From Ferdinandcohnia salidurans (GTDB lineage Bacteria > Bacillota > Bacilli > Bacillales > Bacillaceae_L), in the NCBI RefSeq assembly GCF_042680725.1, contig NZ_JBHUEK010000026.1, positions 62,001 through 126,000 on the forward strand: 64,000 bases of DNA. Direction: 5' to 3'. A model generated the notes under the pieces. It was given only the letters and a program-made list of their open reading frames with translations, did no database searches and was not told the DNA's origin. How positions within the stretch are numbered: the first letter of the stretch is position 1; each line of letters opens with the position of its first letter. Both the position numbers and the translations under genes were made by a program. Positions 8,163-16,135 of the stretch are shown here, in pieces.

Positions 8163-8252
8163 AGCCTCCGGCGGATGCCACGATTTTTCAGAGGTAGTTT
8201 TTCGAGCGAGCTCGAAAAAAATCGGGCGCAAATACGTCAAGGCGCATTTGAT
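8163..8252 (+). repeat. 90-bp dispersed repeat, copy 1
   Basis: Begins AGCCTCCGGCGGATGCCACG and ends CAAGGCGCATTTGAT. The same unit recurs at 26169-26259 with one substitution and one extra A in an A-run. The centre contains the palindrome TTTTTCGAGCGAGCTCGAAAAA, which would form a hairpin in RNA. GC-rich patches contrast with the surroundings. Confidence 0.85.
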
Positions 8253-8308
8253 TATTTGTAACATTGTCCACAAAAAAGCAAGACCATTAAACTATGGGAG
8301 AGAGTAAT

Positions 8309-9232
8309 TTGAAGAAAACAACTTTGCCATTATTATTAGGTGTATTATTGATGAGTGGGTGCAGTCTCATCGAAAAAGAACCAGTGACAGTAGATCTTCA
8401 TCAGGTAGCGCCTGTTGAAGTAATTGAGACAAAGCAAGGCGTTGATGTACGTGAAGTTTCTATAATCGATCCTCGAGATAACAGTATCATTGAAGTTCTG
8501 AACATGGATGAATTTCAAAATGAAGAAGAATTAAAAGCAAAAGCCATTCAAATAGCAAGTGATTTAGCATCAACGATTGATCGACCAATGATACCTGCAA
8601 AACTTAGTACTTCTGGAGAATTGCAACAAGGTCAAAGCCAAATGATTTTAAAGGAAGATGAGCTTGTCACTAGATTACTAGATAATTCGGTTTTTAATAA
8701 GCAGGTTGTACTTCCGATTGAAGAAACAAATCCAAACGTTACACAAGATCAAGTTCAAGGTATTAATGAAGTCGTGCTTGGAAGCTTCACAACGTATTTC
8801 GATGCTTCTGTAGAAGGAAGAAGCTTTAATATCAAAAAATCTGCAGATCAAATTAATGATATAGTGTTGGGACCTGGGGACCGTTTTTATTTTAATACAG
8901 TTGTTGGAAATGCCTCAAAAGAAAACGGCTATGCGCTTGCGACCGTAATCGTGAACAAGGAATTTGTTCCGGGATATGGGGGAGGAGTATGTCAAACTTC
9001 TAGTACTCTTTATAATGCTGTTGCAAAGGCGGGACTTGAAATGATTGAGGTCCATCACCACTCAAAACCAGTCGGTTATGTTCCAATTGGGAGTGACGCG
9101 ACAGTTGCTTATCCGTATTTAGACTTTAAGTTTTCAAATAATCGTCCATATCCAGTAGTATTGAAATCGTCCGTAAAAGGCGGTTCACTTCAAATCGAAG
9201 TCCGTTCCGCAGCTAATTATGTATCTAACTAA
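8309..9232 (+). CDS. VanW-family lipoprotein
   Basis: A predicted secreted, lipid-anchored protein of 307 residues. The N-terminus MKKTTLPLLLGVLLMSGC is a signal peptide with lipobox LMSGC. The C-terminal half is the VanW domain: GSFTTYFDASVEGRSFNIKKSADQIND, LGPGDRFYFNTVVG, GYGGGVCQTSSTLYNAVAKAGLE, and HHSKPVGYVPIGSDATV. The function of VanW proteins is unknown; although the family was named from vancomycin clusters, no van genes are nearby. TTG at 8309 is chosen because GGGAGAG lies just upstream; an in-frame ATG at 8294 overlaps that site. Confidence 0.88.
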   Translation: MKKTTLPLLLGVLLMSGCSLIEKEPVTVDLHQVAPVEVIETKQGVDVREVSIIDPRDNSIIEVLNMDEFQNEEELKAKAIQIASDLASTIDRPMIPAKLSTSGELQQGQSQMILKEDELVTRLLDNSVFNKQVVLPIEETNPNVTQDQVQGINEVVLGSFTTYFDASVEGRSFNIKKSADQINDIVLGPGDRFYFNTVVGNASKENGYALATVIVNKEFVPGYGGGVCQTSSTLYNAVAKAGLEMIEVHHHSKPVGYVPIGSDATVAYPYLDFKFSNNRPYPVVLKSSVKGGSLQIEVRSAANYVSN

Positions 9233-9242
9233 ATGAGAGTTT

Positions 9243-9272
9243 AAGAGACCAGTACTTATCTGGTCTTTTTTT
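9243..9272 (+). terminator. Terminator after the VanW gene
   Basis: AAGAGACCAG pairs with CTGGTCTTTT; a T-run follows. Confidence 0.85.
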
Positions 9273-9314
9273 GTTATAATATTGTAGTACCAGTATGAAA
9301 GGGGTTGCAAGAAT

Positions 9315-10232
9315 TTGAGAATACTAGTTGTAGGAGCTGGGGCAATTGGCGGCTACTTTGGGGGACGCCTTCTGGAAAAGGGGGAAGACATTACTTTCCT
9401 AGTCCGTGAAAATAGACAAAAACAAATCCAAAAAAATGGGCTTCAAATTGAGAGTATCCATGGAAATGTGACACTTCAACCGAAAACGATTAAATCGGGT
9501 GATGAAGCTGGTCCTTTCGATGTTATCATTCTTTCAACTAAACAATATCACCTTGAAGGTGCCTTAGAAAGTATTGAGCCATATGTGGGCAAGGATACCA
9601 TGATCCTGCCGCTCTTGAATGGCTACAGTCATGTGGATGTCATTAAATCCAAGTTTAACCCACAAAATGTAATTGGTGGTCTATGCTTCATAGAATCAAC
9701 ATTGGATTCCGAGGGGAAAATCATTCAGACAAGCCCGAGCCATCGTGCTTTATTCGGGGAGTTTTCAGGAGAAAGAACGAATCGTATTGAAAGTTTGGCG
9801 GAGGTCATGTCAGGAACGAAAACAACGATTCAATTAAGCGATAATATTGACCGAGAGATGTGGCATAAATATATGTTTATCACTGGTTTCTCAGGCATTA
9901 CAGCGTTAATGAGATCAGCGATTGGCCCAATTCGAGAAGAACAGAATGGTCAAAAGCTTATTCTAAACCTATACAAAGAAATCGGTTCTGTGATGAGGGC
10001 AATTGGTGCACCTATTGATCAGGACATAGAGGAAAAACATCTAAAAACAACGAATTTATTGAGTTATGATATGAAATCATCAATGCAGCGTGATATGGAA
10101 AAAGGTTTTGATGTAGAGGCTGATCAATTACAAGGCTATTTATATAAAATTGGCCAGGAAAAAGGAATCGAAACTCCATTATTAGAGATCATCTATTCAA
10201 ACTTAAAGGTTTATCAGGCGCAAAGAGGGTAG
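9315..10232 (+). CDS. Ketopantoate reductase-family protein (2-dehydropantoate 2-reductase like)
   Basis: An NADPH-dependent reductase of the PanE/ApbA family, which converts ketopantoate to pantoate for coenzyme A synthesis. The 305 residues start with the Rossmann motif ILVVGAGAIGGYFGGRL, contain LSTKQYHL, PLLNGYSHVD, GGLCFIEST and the C-terminal catalytic region NIDREMWHKYMFITGFSGITAL and SSMQRDMEKGFDVEAD. Bacillus genomes usually hold two or more such paralogues, and no other pantothenate gene is adjacent, so pantoate synthesis is probable but not certain. TTG start after AAGGGG. Confidence 0.85.
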   Translation: MRILVVGAGAIGGYFGGRLLEKGEDITFLVRENRQKQIQKNGLQIESIHGNVTLQPKTIKSGDEAGPFDVIILSTKQYHLEGALESIEPYVGKDTMILPLLNGYSHVDVIKSKFNPQNVIGGLCFIESTLDSEGKIIQTSPSHRALFGEFSGERTNRIESLAEVMSGTKTTIQLSDNIDREMWHKYMFITGFSGITALMRSAIGPIREEQNGQKLILNLYKEIGSVMRAIGAPIDQDIEEKHLKTTNLLSYDMKSSMQRDMEKGFDVEADQLQGYLYKIGQEKGIETPLLEIIYSNLKVYQAQRG

Positions 10233-10237
10233 TTGAA

Positions 10238-10273
10238 ATGGGAAAGGTAGTGTGAGCGCACTTCCTTTTTTTA
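10238..10273 (+). terminator. Terminator after the reductase
   Basis: AAGGTAGTG pairs with CACTTCCTT (one bulge each side), followed by TTTTTTT. Confidence 0.65.
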
Positions 10274-10285
10274 TATTTCATGAAT

Positions 10286-10335
10286 TACTGTCACTAATTT
10301 TAAAATACTGTCACTATTCCAGAAATACTGTCACT
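10286..10335. repeat. Three phased TACTGTCACT repeats, 20-bp period
   Basis: TACTGTCACT occurs at 10286, 10306 and 10326, exactly 20 bp apart, with AT-rich spacers that differ. It lies between a terminator and an inverted repeat, in a convergent intergenic region, so a promoter-operator role is not obvious. Confidence 0.75.
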
Positions 10336-10354
10336 CCATAATTTCAGACATAAA

Positions 10355-10406
10355 TACCCCTTGTTAAAGTAACCACCAATTGGCAGCATCCTTAACAAGG
10401 GGTGTA
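10355..10406 (-). terminator. Inverted repeat downstream of osmC, possible terminator
   Basis: TACCCCTTGTTAAAG (10355-10369) pairs with CTTAACAAGGGGTGTA (10391-10406) across a 21-base loop. It stands just after the osmC stop on the minus strand, but only a weak TATTTAT follows, so termination would be poor. Confidence 0.5.
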
Positions 10407-10415
10407 ACGAAACAA

Positions 10416-10856
10416 CTAATTAACAACTTTAACAACAGGTTCAACGGTTACTTCAACATTTCCTTTCAACGTTTGTGAAATAAAGCAGGCTGTCTCTGCA
10501 CGATGTGCAAGTTGAATTAATTTTTCTTGTAATTCTTCATCAGCTTGTTTCACATAAATAACGAGTTTATGAACAATCTTTTCAAAGACTAAGCGCTTTC
10601 CATTCTTTCCGACTGTTCCTTCCGTTTCAACATCGAGATGAGTGTATTCAATATCACGATTAGATAAGATAGCTGCAAGAGTTAGCATATAACAATTTGT
10701 AGCTGCTGCAATTAATAATTCTTCAGGATTTGCACCTTTACCAGGACCATCGAGTTGTTTTGGTGCTGAAACCACTGTATGTAGGCCGTCGGTGGTAATG
10801 GTACCTTCCCCGTTCCTATTACCAGTCCAAGTACCCTTTACTGTGAAAAGACTCAT
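10416..10856 (-). CDS. OsmC/Ohr-family peroxiredoxin-like protein
   Basis: A 146-residue thiol-dependent peroxidase-type protein that would reduce organic hydroperoxides in the cytoplasm. The two family cysteines are present: C55 in AAATNCYMLTLAAIL and C124 in RAETACFISQTLKGN. The N-terminus (GTWTGNRNGEGTI, SAPKQLDGPGKGANPEELL) is typical of the OsmC subgroup rather than OhrR-linked Ohr. ATG follows GAGGGGAA-type sequence. Upstream on the same strand stand a terminator and a structured RNA, so the gene may be read from a regulated leader. Confidence 0.9.
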   Translation of the reverse strand: MSLFTVKGTWTGNRNGEGTITTDGLHTVVSAPKQLDGPGKGANPEELLIAAATNCYMLTLAAILSNRDIEYTHLDVETEGTVGKNGKRLVFEKIVHKLVIYVKQADEELQEKLIQLAHRAETACFISQTLKGNVEVTVEPVVKVVN

Positions 10857-10939
10857 TTTTCTTCATTCCCCTCATCAATTTTCTCTACTCCTACTTCTAT
10901 TATATGCACAAAAAATGGAAACAAGAAAGAGGTATAAAA

Positions 10940-10983
10940 GAGAAACAAAAAGCTGATTCCGCATTAAACGAAAATCAGCTTCA
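10940..10983 (-). terminator. Minus-strand terminator closing the structured RNA
   Basis: Reading the minus strand, AAGCTGATT pairs with AATCAGCTT around a 14-base loop, followed by TTTTGTTTCTCTTTT. There is no matching T-run on the plus strand, so direction is clear. Confidence 0.8.
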
Positions 10984-11160
10984 TCACAAAGGGAATGCCA
11001 CAATTGCCGTCCCCATATTGTTTCTCAACCTGCACTCTGACAGGTGGGTGTTTGCATAACCTGCTTCACCTTCCACTTAAGGAGATGGCATGGTGTTGCA
11101 GGTTAGTCTCTTAAACTCCCTAAAATTTAGTATTCGGTTAAAACAATACTAGGCAACTAA
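10984..11160 (-). ncRNA. Unassigned structured RNA upstream of osmC
   Basis: On the minus strand a closing stem is formed by GTTGCC..TATTGTTT (11156-11138) with AAACAATA..GGCAAT (11026-11003), enclosing a second stem AACCTGCA/TGCAGGTT and inner hairpins CCTT/AAGG and CAGGT/ACCTG. A terminator follows directly, about 90 bp before osmC. It could be an independent small RNA ending at that terminator, perhaps 6S-like because of size and one large open bubble, or a riboswitch leader for osmC. No conserved core of a riboswitch class I know was found. Confidence 0.45.
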
Positions 11161-11292
11161 CATTACAGCATCTGTTGTTTATGTCTTAATTTTACCGAAC
11201 CCTCTACTAAATGAAAATAGGTGGTTGTTACCAAATCTATATCTATTTGCCTAGTTGATTTCATATAATAGATATAAAAGGAGGCTATATAG

Positions 11293-12222
11293 ATGAGCTG
11301 TACGGATTTCACATTTTTAACGAATGATGGTGTCACGATATTTTATAAAAAGTGGGAAACTGAAAGTAATACAACACCAAAAGGAGTTATCCAAATTGCT
11401 CATGGGATGGCTGAGCATATTGAACGTTACGATTTATTTGCAGAAGCGTTAATACAGGAAGGATACGTCGTCTACGGAAACGACCATCGGGGCCATGGAA
11501 AAACGGGAAAAAATGCAAACCTGATGGGGTTTTTTGCAGAGGAAAATGGATTTGATCTAGTTGTTGAAGACATGCTTCAGTTAACAAATATCATTAAAAA
11601 GGATTATCCGAACAAGCCCATTTTTTTATTCGGACATAGTATGGGCTCATTCTTAACTCGGAGACACATACAAACGCATGGTGATCAATTAGCAGGTGTC
11701 ATTCTATCGGGTACAGGTGGCAATCCTGGACTTATTGGGCAGATCGGAATGGGCATTGCAAAGCTTGAAATGAAGCGAAAAGGAAAGAGAACGAGTAGCT
11801 CACTTATGAATAAGCTTACGTTCGGTAGTTACAATAAAGCTTTTGCGCCTACTAGAACCGAGTTTGATTGGTTATCAAGAGATGATAGTGTAGTTGAAAA
11901 GTATATTGAAGATCCTCTATGTGGTGGAATTTTCACAGCAGGCTTTTTTTATGACCTCGTTAGTGGAGTAGCAAATGTAAATAAACATAGTGAGAATCAT
12001 AAAATACCTAAAGACTTACCGATGTACTTTTTGTCAGGTGATCAAGATCCGGTTGGGAATTTTTCAAAGGGAATTCTCCAAGCTGCAGATATGTATATAA
12101 AATTAGGCATCGAGGACGTAACCGTGAAACTTTATGAAAATAGTAGGCATGAGATCTTAAATGAATTAAATAAAGAAGAAGTGTTTACGGATGTCATCAA
12201 CTGGCTAGATAAGTATATATAA
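11293..12222 (+). CDS. Alpha/beta hydrolase, lysophospholipase or monoacylglycerol lipase type
   Basis: A 309-residue serine hydrolase of the Hydrolase_4 family. Visible are the oxyanion region QIAHGMAEHIERY, YGNDHRGHGKT, the nucleophile elbow FLFGHSMGSFL with the catalytic Ser, SGDQDPVG for the acid, and NSRHEILNEL for the catalytic His. No signal peptide, so it is cytoplasmic and probably acts on monoacylglycerols or lysophospholipids. ATG after AAAGGAGG. A TATAAT box stands about 25 bp upstream. Monocistronic. Confidence 0.9.
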   Translation: MSCTDFTFLTNDGVTIFYKKWETESNTTPKGVIQIAHGMAEHIERYDLFAEALIQEGYVVYGNDHRGHGKTGKNANLMGFFAEENGFDLVVEDMLQLTNIIKKDYPNKPIFLFGHSMGSFLTRRHIQTHGDQLAGVILSGTGGNPGLIGQIGMGIAKLEMKRKGKRTSSSLMNKLTFGSYNKAFAPTRTEFDWLSRDDSVVEKYIEDPLCGGIFTAGFFYDLVSGVANVNKHSENHKIPKDLPMYFLSGDQDPVGNFSKGILQAADMYIKLGIEDVTVKLYENSRHEILNELNKEEVFTDVINWLDKYI

Positions 12223-12225
12223 AAA

Positions 12226-12260
12226 AGGGTTTCAAAGGCATTCGCCTTTGAAACACCTTA
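12226..12260 (+). terminator. Hairpin after the hydrolase
   Basis: GTTTCAAAGGC (12229-12239) pairs perfectly with GCCTTTGAAAC (12244-12254) around ATTC. The T-run is short, so it may also stabilise the transcript. Confidence 0.65.
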
Positions 12261-12310
12261 ATGAGGAGATAAGATAGGGATACGTGGTGGATACGCATAA
12301 AACCTACCGA

Positions 12311-12409
12311 TTAGTAGCTCATAAATGAAGCTCCTACAATGACTAAAAGAATGAATAGAACTACGATTAACACAAAGTTGCTATTGTTTCCGCCTCCATC
12401 ATAACCCAT
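12311..12409 (-). CDS. YjcZ-family sporulation-type peptide
   Basis: A 32-residue protein with start ATG 8 bases after GAAGGAGGT. A glycine-rich head (MGYDGGGNNSN) is followed by a single hydrophobic helix, FVLIVVLFILLVIVGASFM. This plan, Gly-rich start plus one membrane helix, is that of the YjcZ family, small proteins often linked to sporulation or the spore coat in Bacillus. Monocistronic. Confidence 0.85.
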   Translation of the reverse strand: MGYDGGGNNSNFVLIVVLFILLVIVGASFMSY

Positions 12410-12521
12410 AAATAGCACCTCCTTCTTCGAGAGATACTATATTCTATGGAATTACAGCAGTTATGAAATGGACATACATGGAGAAGTCGAAAAAAGGGTT
12501 CTAACCTAGTTTTGTACATGT

Positions 12522-12563
12522 AAAAAAAAAAAACAACATCCTCTGGATAATAGGGATGTTGTT
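12522..12563 (-). terminator. Terminator after the TauE gene
   Basis: On the minus strand, AACAACATCC pairs with GGATGTTGTT, followed by a run of twelve T. Confidence 0.9.
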
Positions 12564-13436
12564 TTAACTAACTTCTTTTTCCTTAAGTCGTACCTTAAGA
12601 GTATGAAGTATGAAATGTAAAAGCATATAGAGGCAGTAGGAAAACAGTATTAGTAATCCAAGAAGGTCCATATTAAACAACTTCAATACTAAGCTCACCC
12701 CCGTAGCAATATACAAACCAGCTAAGAAGTGGCGAACCTGTTTATCCTCATACACATTTGTAACCCTTGCACCAAGCTGACCACCAATTAGTGCGCCAAC
12801 GATAAGACTCCCGATAACACCGAAATCAAGTTCAACTGTAGATGCATATGTGGTAAAACCTGCTATTACAATCATTAATACACTTAATAAGCTTGTACCT
12901 ACCGCATACTTTGGTTGAAAGGCGAGAACTCCAATCAATAAAGGAACAATTATAAACCCTCCGCCTACACCTAATACGGTAGAAATAAAACCTGCGAATA
13001 AGCCGATTAACACTATCTTCATATATGAAAATTTGGTTTTACTAATGGATTGTTCTTTATTTGACGAGCTACTCACAAGTATTGAAATTGAAAAATACAA
13101 AATTAGTGCAATATACATCAATGGAATTACAGTATTTTCTAGTTGATACTTTCCTAATAATAATACGAACGGATGCGCAAGCTGAGTGGCAATAATTCCA
13201 CTTATCCCAATCACAATGGATGTTTCCCATTTAATATTGTTTAGGCGAAAATGTGCAACAACACCAGAAAGTGATGTCGCAACTGTATATAATAAGCTTG
13301 TAGCGATTGCTATAACCGGAGAAAATCCCATTAGAATTAATGTTGGGGTAAGAATAAATCCACCGCCGATACCAAAAAAGCCCGACATTACTCCAACACA
13401 AAGACCTAATATGAGGTAAATAAGTAAGTCCTGCAA
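12564..13436 (-). CDS. TauE/SafE-family membrane transporter
   Basis: A polytopic membrane protein of 290 residues in the TSUP family, which exports or imports sulfite, sulfoacetate and other sulfur-containing organic anions. The two pseudo-repeats each carry the family glycine motif: MSGFFGIGGGFILTPTLILMGFSPVIAIATS near the N-terminus and FAGFISTVLGVGGGFIIVPLL after the midpoint. About eight helices are visible. The TTG at 13436 has AAAGGAG seven bases upstream; a GTG at 13460 in frame lacks a ribosome site. Substrate unknown. Confidence 0.88.
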   Translation of the reverse strand: MQDLLIYLILGLCVGVMSGFFGIGGGFILTPTLILMGFSPVIAIATSLLYTVATSLSGVVAHFRLNNIKWETSIVIGISGIIATQLAHPFVLLLGKYQLENTVIPLMYIALILYFSISILVSSSSNKEQSISKTKFSYMKIVLIGLFAGFISTVLGVGGGFIIVPLLIGVLAFQPKYAVGTSLLSVLMIVIAGFTTYASTVELDFGVIGSLIVGALIGGQLGARVTNVYEDKQVRHFLAGLYIATGVSLVLKLFNMDLLGLLILFSYCLYMLLHFILHTLKVRLKEKEVS

Positions 13437-13540
13437 AGGCAAACTCCTTTCCTTATTCACTTTGTGTCCAATATTATACAGGAAAAAAGTAATCCCTGCA
13501 TGTGTACAAGACCCAATATCTGAAGATTTAGATGAATGAA

Positions 13541-14440
13541 CTATGAAAAAATAAACGAGTTATCCAAAAAAGGTGCCTCACACATCATTGTCTCGTTTGT
13601 AAGAGGGTGCTGTAAGATAATTCTGGCTGCGTGAAGTGCTTGTCTTGGAACAATTGGTTGGCCACCATATATGGTATCTCCCACAAGTGGGTACCCTAGA
13701 TGGCTCATATGAACGCGTATTTGATGAGTACGACCTGTTAACAGTTCAAGTTCCACCAATGTCATTTTTTGATTGACTAGTGTTTGAATCACGTTAAATT
13801 TTGTGATCGCCTTTTGTCCTGTCGGAGATACTCTTCTTCGGGTCGGATGATGTCGATCCCGACCAATCGAAGCATCTATTGTTCCTTTTTTTTGTTTGAT
13901 AATTCCATGCACTAAAGCGACATAGGTCCGCTTAATTTCACGTTTTTCCAATCTCCGGTCTAAAATAGATGAAGCTAATTTATGTTTCGCAAAAATAACA
14001 GCGCCCGTTGTGTCACGATCAAGGCGGTGAATATGACGAACTTTTGTGTGAACACCGTTCGCTTGGAAATGGTAGGCAATTGCGTTAGCGAGTGTGCCAA
14101 GTTGACCTTCCTCATTTGGATGTGTATCCATTCCTGGTGGTTTATTCGCAATAAGGAGATGATCATCCTCATATAAAATTTGTAACTCAGCTACATATTC
14201 TGGTATCACTCCAAATTCCTCTTCAGGGAAAAGGTGAACTTGAAGTTTATCATTCTGTTTAAGAGGAGTGTTTAAATTCTTGGTTTCCCCATTAAGCTTT
14301 GTCCCTTTTTCCATACGTAATTGATGAAGCATTTGCTTCGGTATTGTCCATTCAGTCTTAAGAACGTCTTCAATGGTGATACCTTCCCAACTACTCGGAA
14401 CAGTAACCTCAAACCATTCTCCAAATCGTTTTGTTAACAT
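13541..14440 (-). CDS. yhcT: RluA-family RNA pseudouridine synthase (YhcT-like)
   Basis: Isomerises uridine to pseudouridine in RNA, probably rRNA. The catalytic block HRLDRDTTGAVIFAKH contains the Asp nucleophile, and ANKPPGMDTHP, VEPxLLTGRTHQIRVHMSHLGYPLVGDTIYG complete the RluA fold in 299 residues. The N-terminus (IEDVLKTEWTIPKQMLHQL) is the short S4-like region of this subfamily. It lies beside a YhcU homologue and near yhcW, the B. subtilis yhcT neighbourhood, which supports the name. Confidence 0.9.
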   Translation of the reverse strand: MLTKRFGEWFEVTVPSSWEGITIEDVLKTEWTIPKQMLHQLRMEKGTKLNGETKNLNTPLKQNDKLQVHLFPEEEFGVIPEYVAELQILYEDDHLLIANKPPGMDTHPNEEGQLGTLANAIAYHFQANGVHTKVRHIHRLDRDTTGAVIFAKHKLASSILDRRLEKREIKRTYVALVHGIIKQKKGTIDASIGRDRHHPTRRRVSPTGQKAITKFNVIQTLVNQKMTLVELELLTGRTHQIRVHMSHLGYPLVGDTIYGGQPIVPRQALHAARIILQHPLTNETMMCEAPFLDNSFIFS

Positions 14441-14620
14441 ACAATCATCCTTTAGATTTTCTCTATCCTTATGTCATTTAAAGTATATCCAATCCAGGTA
14501 ATGAATGAAAGAGAAAGGGTGGGTATAGAGGAAAGACTTACCGTACCAAAAACAAAGAATCCTATGTTATTCTAGTCTTATTACTATGGATACTATGGAG
14601 ATATAAGGGTGGGTTTTACA

Positions 14621-15022
14621 TTGAAAATTGTAGTAGCATCAACTCCTGAGCAGGAACATCATATTACGGAGCTAGTCGATTATATGTATTCTTCAATCTT
14701 TCCAGCCTACTTTGAAGATGAGTATATTACAAAACTCGAAAAGTGGAATGTGTTAGCACCAAAAGAAGAAGACGTCTACTATAACCGAACTTTGGATAAG
14801 GCTTTTAAAGTCATGTCAAGCCTTCAAGCAATTATTGCCGTTCTGGAAACAATTCGAGAAGAAGGCTGTCAAGAATATCACGGGGAAATCTTTGCAAAGA
14901 ATGTGCAAATCTTAAATGATTATGGTTATTTGTTTCCTTTCACCATTGAAGAGTTTCAATGCGTGAGTAATCCAGACGTATTAAGTAAATATTCAAAGCC
15001 AGCAAATCAATATCTAGCTTAA
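14621..15022 (+). CDS. yhcU: YhcU-family protein of unknown function
   Basis: A 133-residue acidic, soluble protein. Features are an N-terminal strand MKIVVASTPEQEHHITELVDYMYSSIFP, a central helical part and the C-terminal YGYLFPFTIEEF. It matches the Bacillus YhcU/DUF5365 type by recall and position next to yhcT. The function is unknown. TTG at 14621 stands eight bases after AAGGGTGGG; a GTG twelve bases upstream overlaps the ribosome site. Confidence 0.75.
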   Translation: MKIVVASTPEQEHHITELVDYMYSSIFPAYFEDEYITKLEKWNVLAPKEEDVYYNRTLDKAFKVMSSLQAIIAVLETIREEGCQEYHGEIFAKNVQILNDYGYLFPFTIEEFQCVSNPDVLSKYSKPANQYLA

Positions 15023-15047
15023 TACATAAAGGTAGTATTAGCCTTTA

Positions 15048-15172
15048 CTCGAAAAGCGCAAGGCACCCGCCTATCGGCGACAAGCATAAGATGAGCGCTG
15101 ACAGAAGGTGCTTTTTACCTTCCGAAGCGATTAGCTTATGACCTCGAGTCGATGGTGCCTGAAGCTAGACAA
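15048..15172. repeat. Bacillus-type palindromic intergenic repeat, about 125 bp
   Basis: A GC-richer element that folds on itself: GGCACC near the left pairs with GGTGCC near the right, and AGCATAAG pairs with CTTATG-type sequence inside, around an ACAGAAGGTGC..TTACCTTCCG hairpin. The sequence GCCTATCGGCGACAAGCATAAG is one I recall from the intergenic regions of several Bacillus species. One copy in this window. Confidence 0.65.
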
Positions 15173-15176
15173 GGAT

Positions 15177-15215
15177 GAAAAAATCCCTGCTCAGAGAGCA
15201 GGGATTTGCTTTTAT
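15177..15215. terminator. Bidirectional terminator between yhcU and the thioredoxin gene
   Basis: AAATCCCTGCT pairs with AGCAGGGATTT around CAGAG. T-runs follow on both strands, so it closes both convergent units. Confidence 0.88.
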
Positions 15216-15691
15216 TTTGAAGTTGCCAATGCACCTTCAAAGAAAGTTTTAAATTCGTTATGATCTGGATGATACCCAACGAGACGTGAAACTTCTTCAC
15301 CATTTTCAAAGTGAATTAATGTAGGCGTAGACTCAATTCCGTATTTATTCCAACCTTCCTCAAATTCAAGAAGATTGTATTTCTTTAAATCAAGTCCCAT
15401 TTCATCTACCATTGGAACGATGACCGGAGTTGTTTCCTGACAATGTGGACATGTTGGACTGTAAAAGTAAACAGTCATGGTTTCACCATTTTCTAACTTT
15501 GTTTCTAATTCTTCAGGTAAAATTTGATTTCCGTAGTTTGGATCGTTAAGCTGTTTAACTGTCGCAGGATCTAGCTTGTCCTTCCCATAAGGATTACCCT
15601 CGGATTGTTGTTTGTTTTGAGTAGTTGTTACAAAAGCAAGTGCTCCGAAAATAGCAACAATAATAACTGTAAAAATAATAACTTTTTTCAA
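15212..15691 (-). CDS. Membrane-anchored thioredoxin-like protein
   Basis: A 159-residue extracytoplasmic thiol-disulfide protein. One N-terminal helix (KKVIIFTVIIVAIFGALAF) serves as signal anchor. The thioredoxin domain carries the redox motif SPTCPHCQ and cis-proline STPTLIHF. CPHC is closer to DsbA-type oxidases than to CGPC thioredoxins. It starts 3 bp after the bdbC stop, so the pair is co-transcribed and BdbC probably re-oxidises it, making the pair a disulfide-forming system. TTG start after GAAGGGAA. Confidence 0.88.
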   Translation of the reverse strand: MKKVIIFTVIIVAIFGALAFVTTTQNKQQSEGNPYGKDKLDPATVKQLNDPNYGNQILPEELETKLENGETMTVYFYSPTCPHCQETTPVIVPMVDEMGLDLKKYNLLEFEEGWNKYGIESTPTLIHFENGEEVSRLVGYHPDHNEFKTFFEGALATSK

Positions 15692-15694
15692 GAT

Positions 15695-16135
15695 TTATTT
15701 CCCTTCTTTCCATCTTTTTAGTGTTATAAAACTAGTTATTGCAATAATTGTAAAACCTATTAATGCTAAAAAAGGTATTGTTACAAAGCCAAACCAGTTA
15801 ATGTATTGGCCTGTACATGGTACAACACCACATGCGAGTGAGTTCTCACCAACTGCAGGGATCTTTTGCACAAGATAATGGTAGATTGAAATTGAACCAC
15901 CGATTAAAGACAGGATAAAGGTATAGAGTGCAATGTTATAGTTCTTTTTAAAAATAGCGATTCCTAAAATGATTACGAGAGGATACATAAAGATACGCTG
16001 GTACCAGCAAAGTTCACATGGTACGAATTTCTGTATTTCTGAAAAGTAAAGACTACCAAGCGTGGAAATTAATGCTGCAGCAAATGCAATAAATAAATAC
16101 GTTTCTAGTACCTTTTCATTTGATTTAGAGTTCAA
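15695..16135 (-). CDS. bdbC: Disulfide oxidoreductase BdbC (DsbB family)
   Basis: A four-helix membrane quinone reductase that re-oxidises a DsbA-like partner. Of 146 residues, the first loop has the active CxxC in PCELCWYQRIFMYPL and the second loop the cysteine pair CGVVPCTGQYINWFG, both diagnostic. TTG start after GAGGGAGA. First gene of a two-gene unit with the membrane thioredoxin-like protein. The pair sits between yhcU and yhcW and is not part of the B. subtilis order I remember for this region. Confidence 0.93.
   Translation of the reverse strand: MNSKSNEKVLETYLFIAFAAALISTLGSLYFSEIQKFVPCELCWYQRIFMYPLVIILGIAIFKKNYNIALYTFILSLIGGSISIYHYLVQKIPAVGENSLACGVVPCTGQYINWFGFVTIPFLALIGFTIIAITSFITLKRWKEGK

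Noticed and set aside
8309..9232. Vancomycin resistance locus because of the VanW domain
   Set aside because: VanW proteins are widespread in Bacillaceae; no vanA/H/X/S/R-type gene is present.
10984..11160. T-box, SAM, FMN, TPP, cobalamin, lysine or M-box leader
   Set aside because: The conserved cores of these classes were looked for on both strands and not found.
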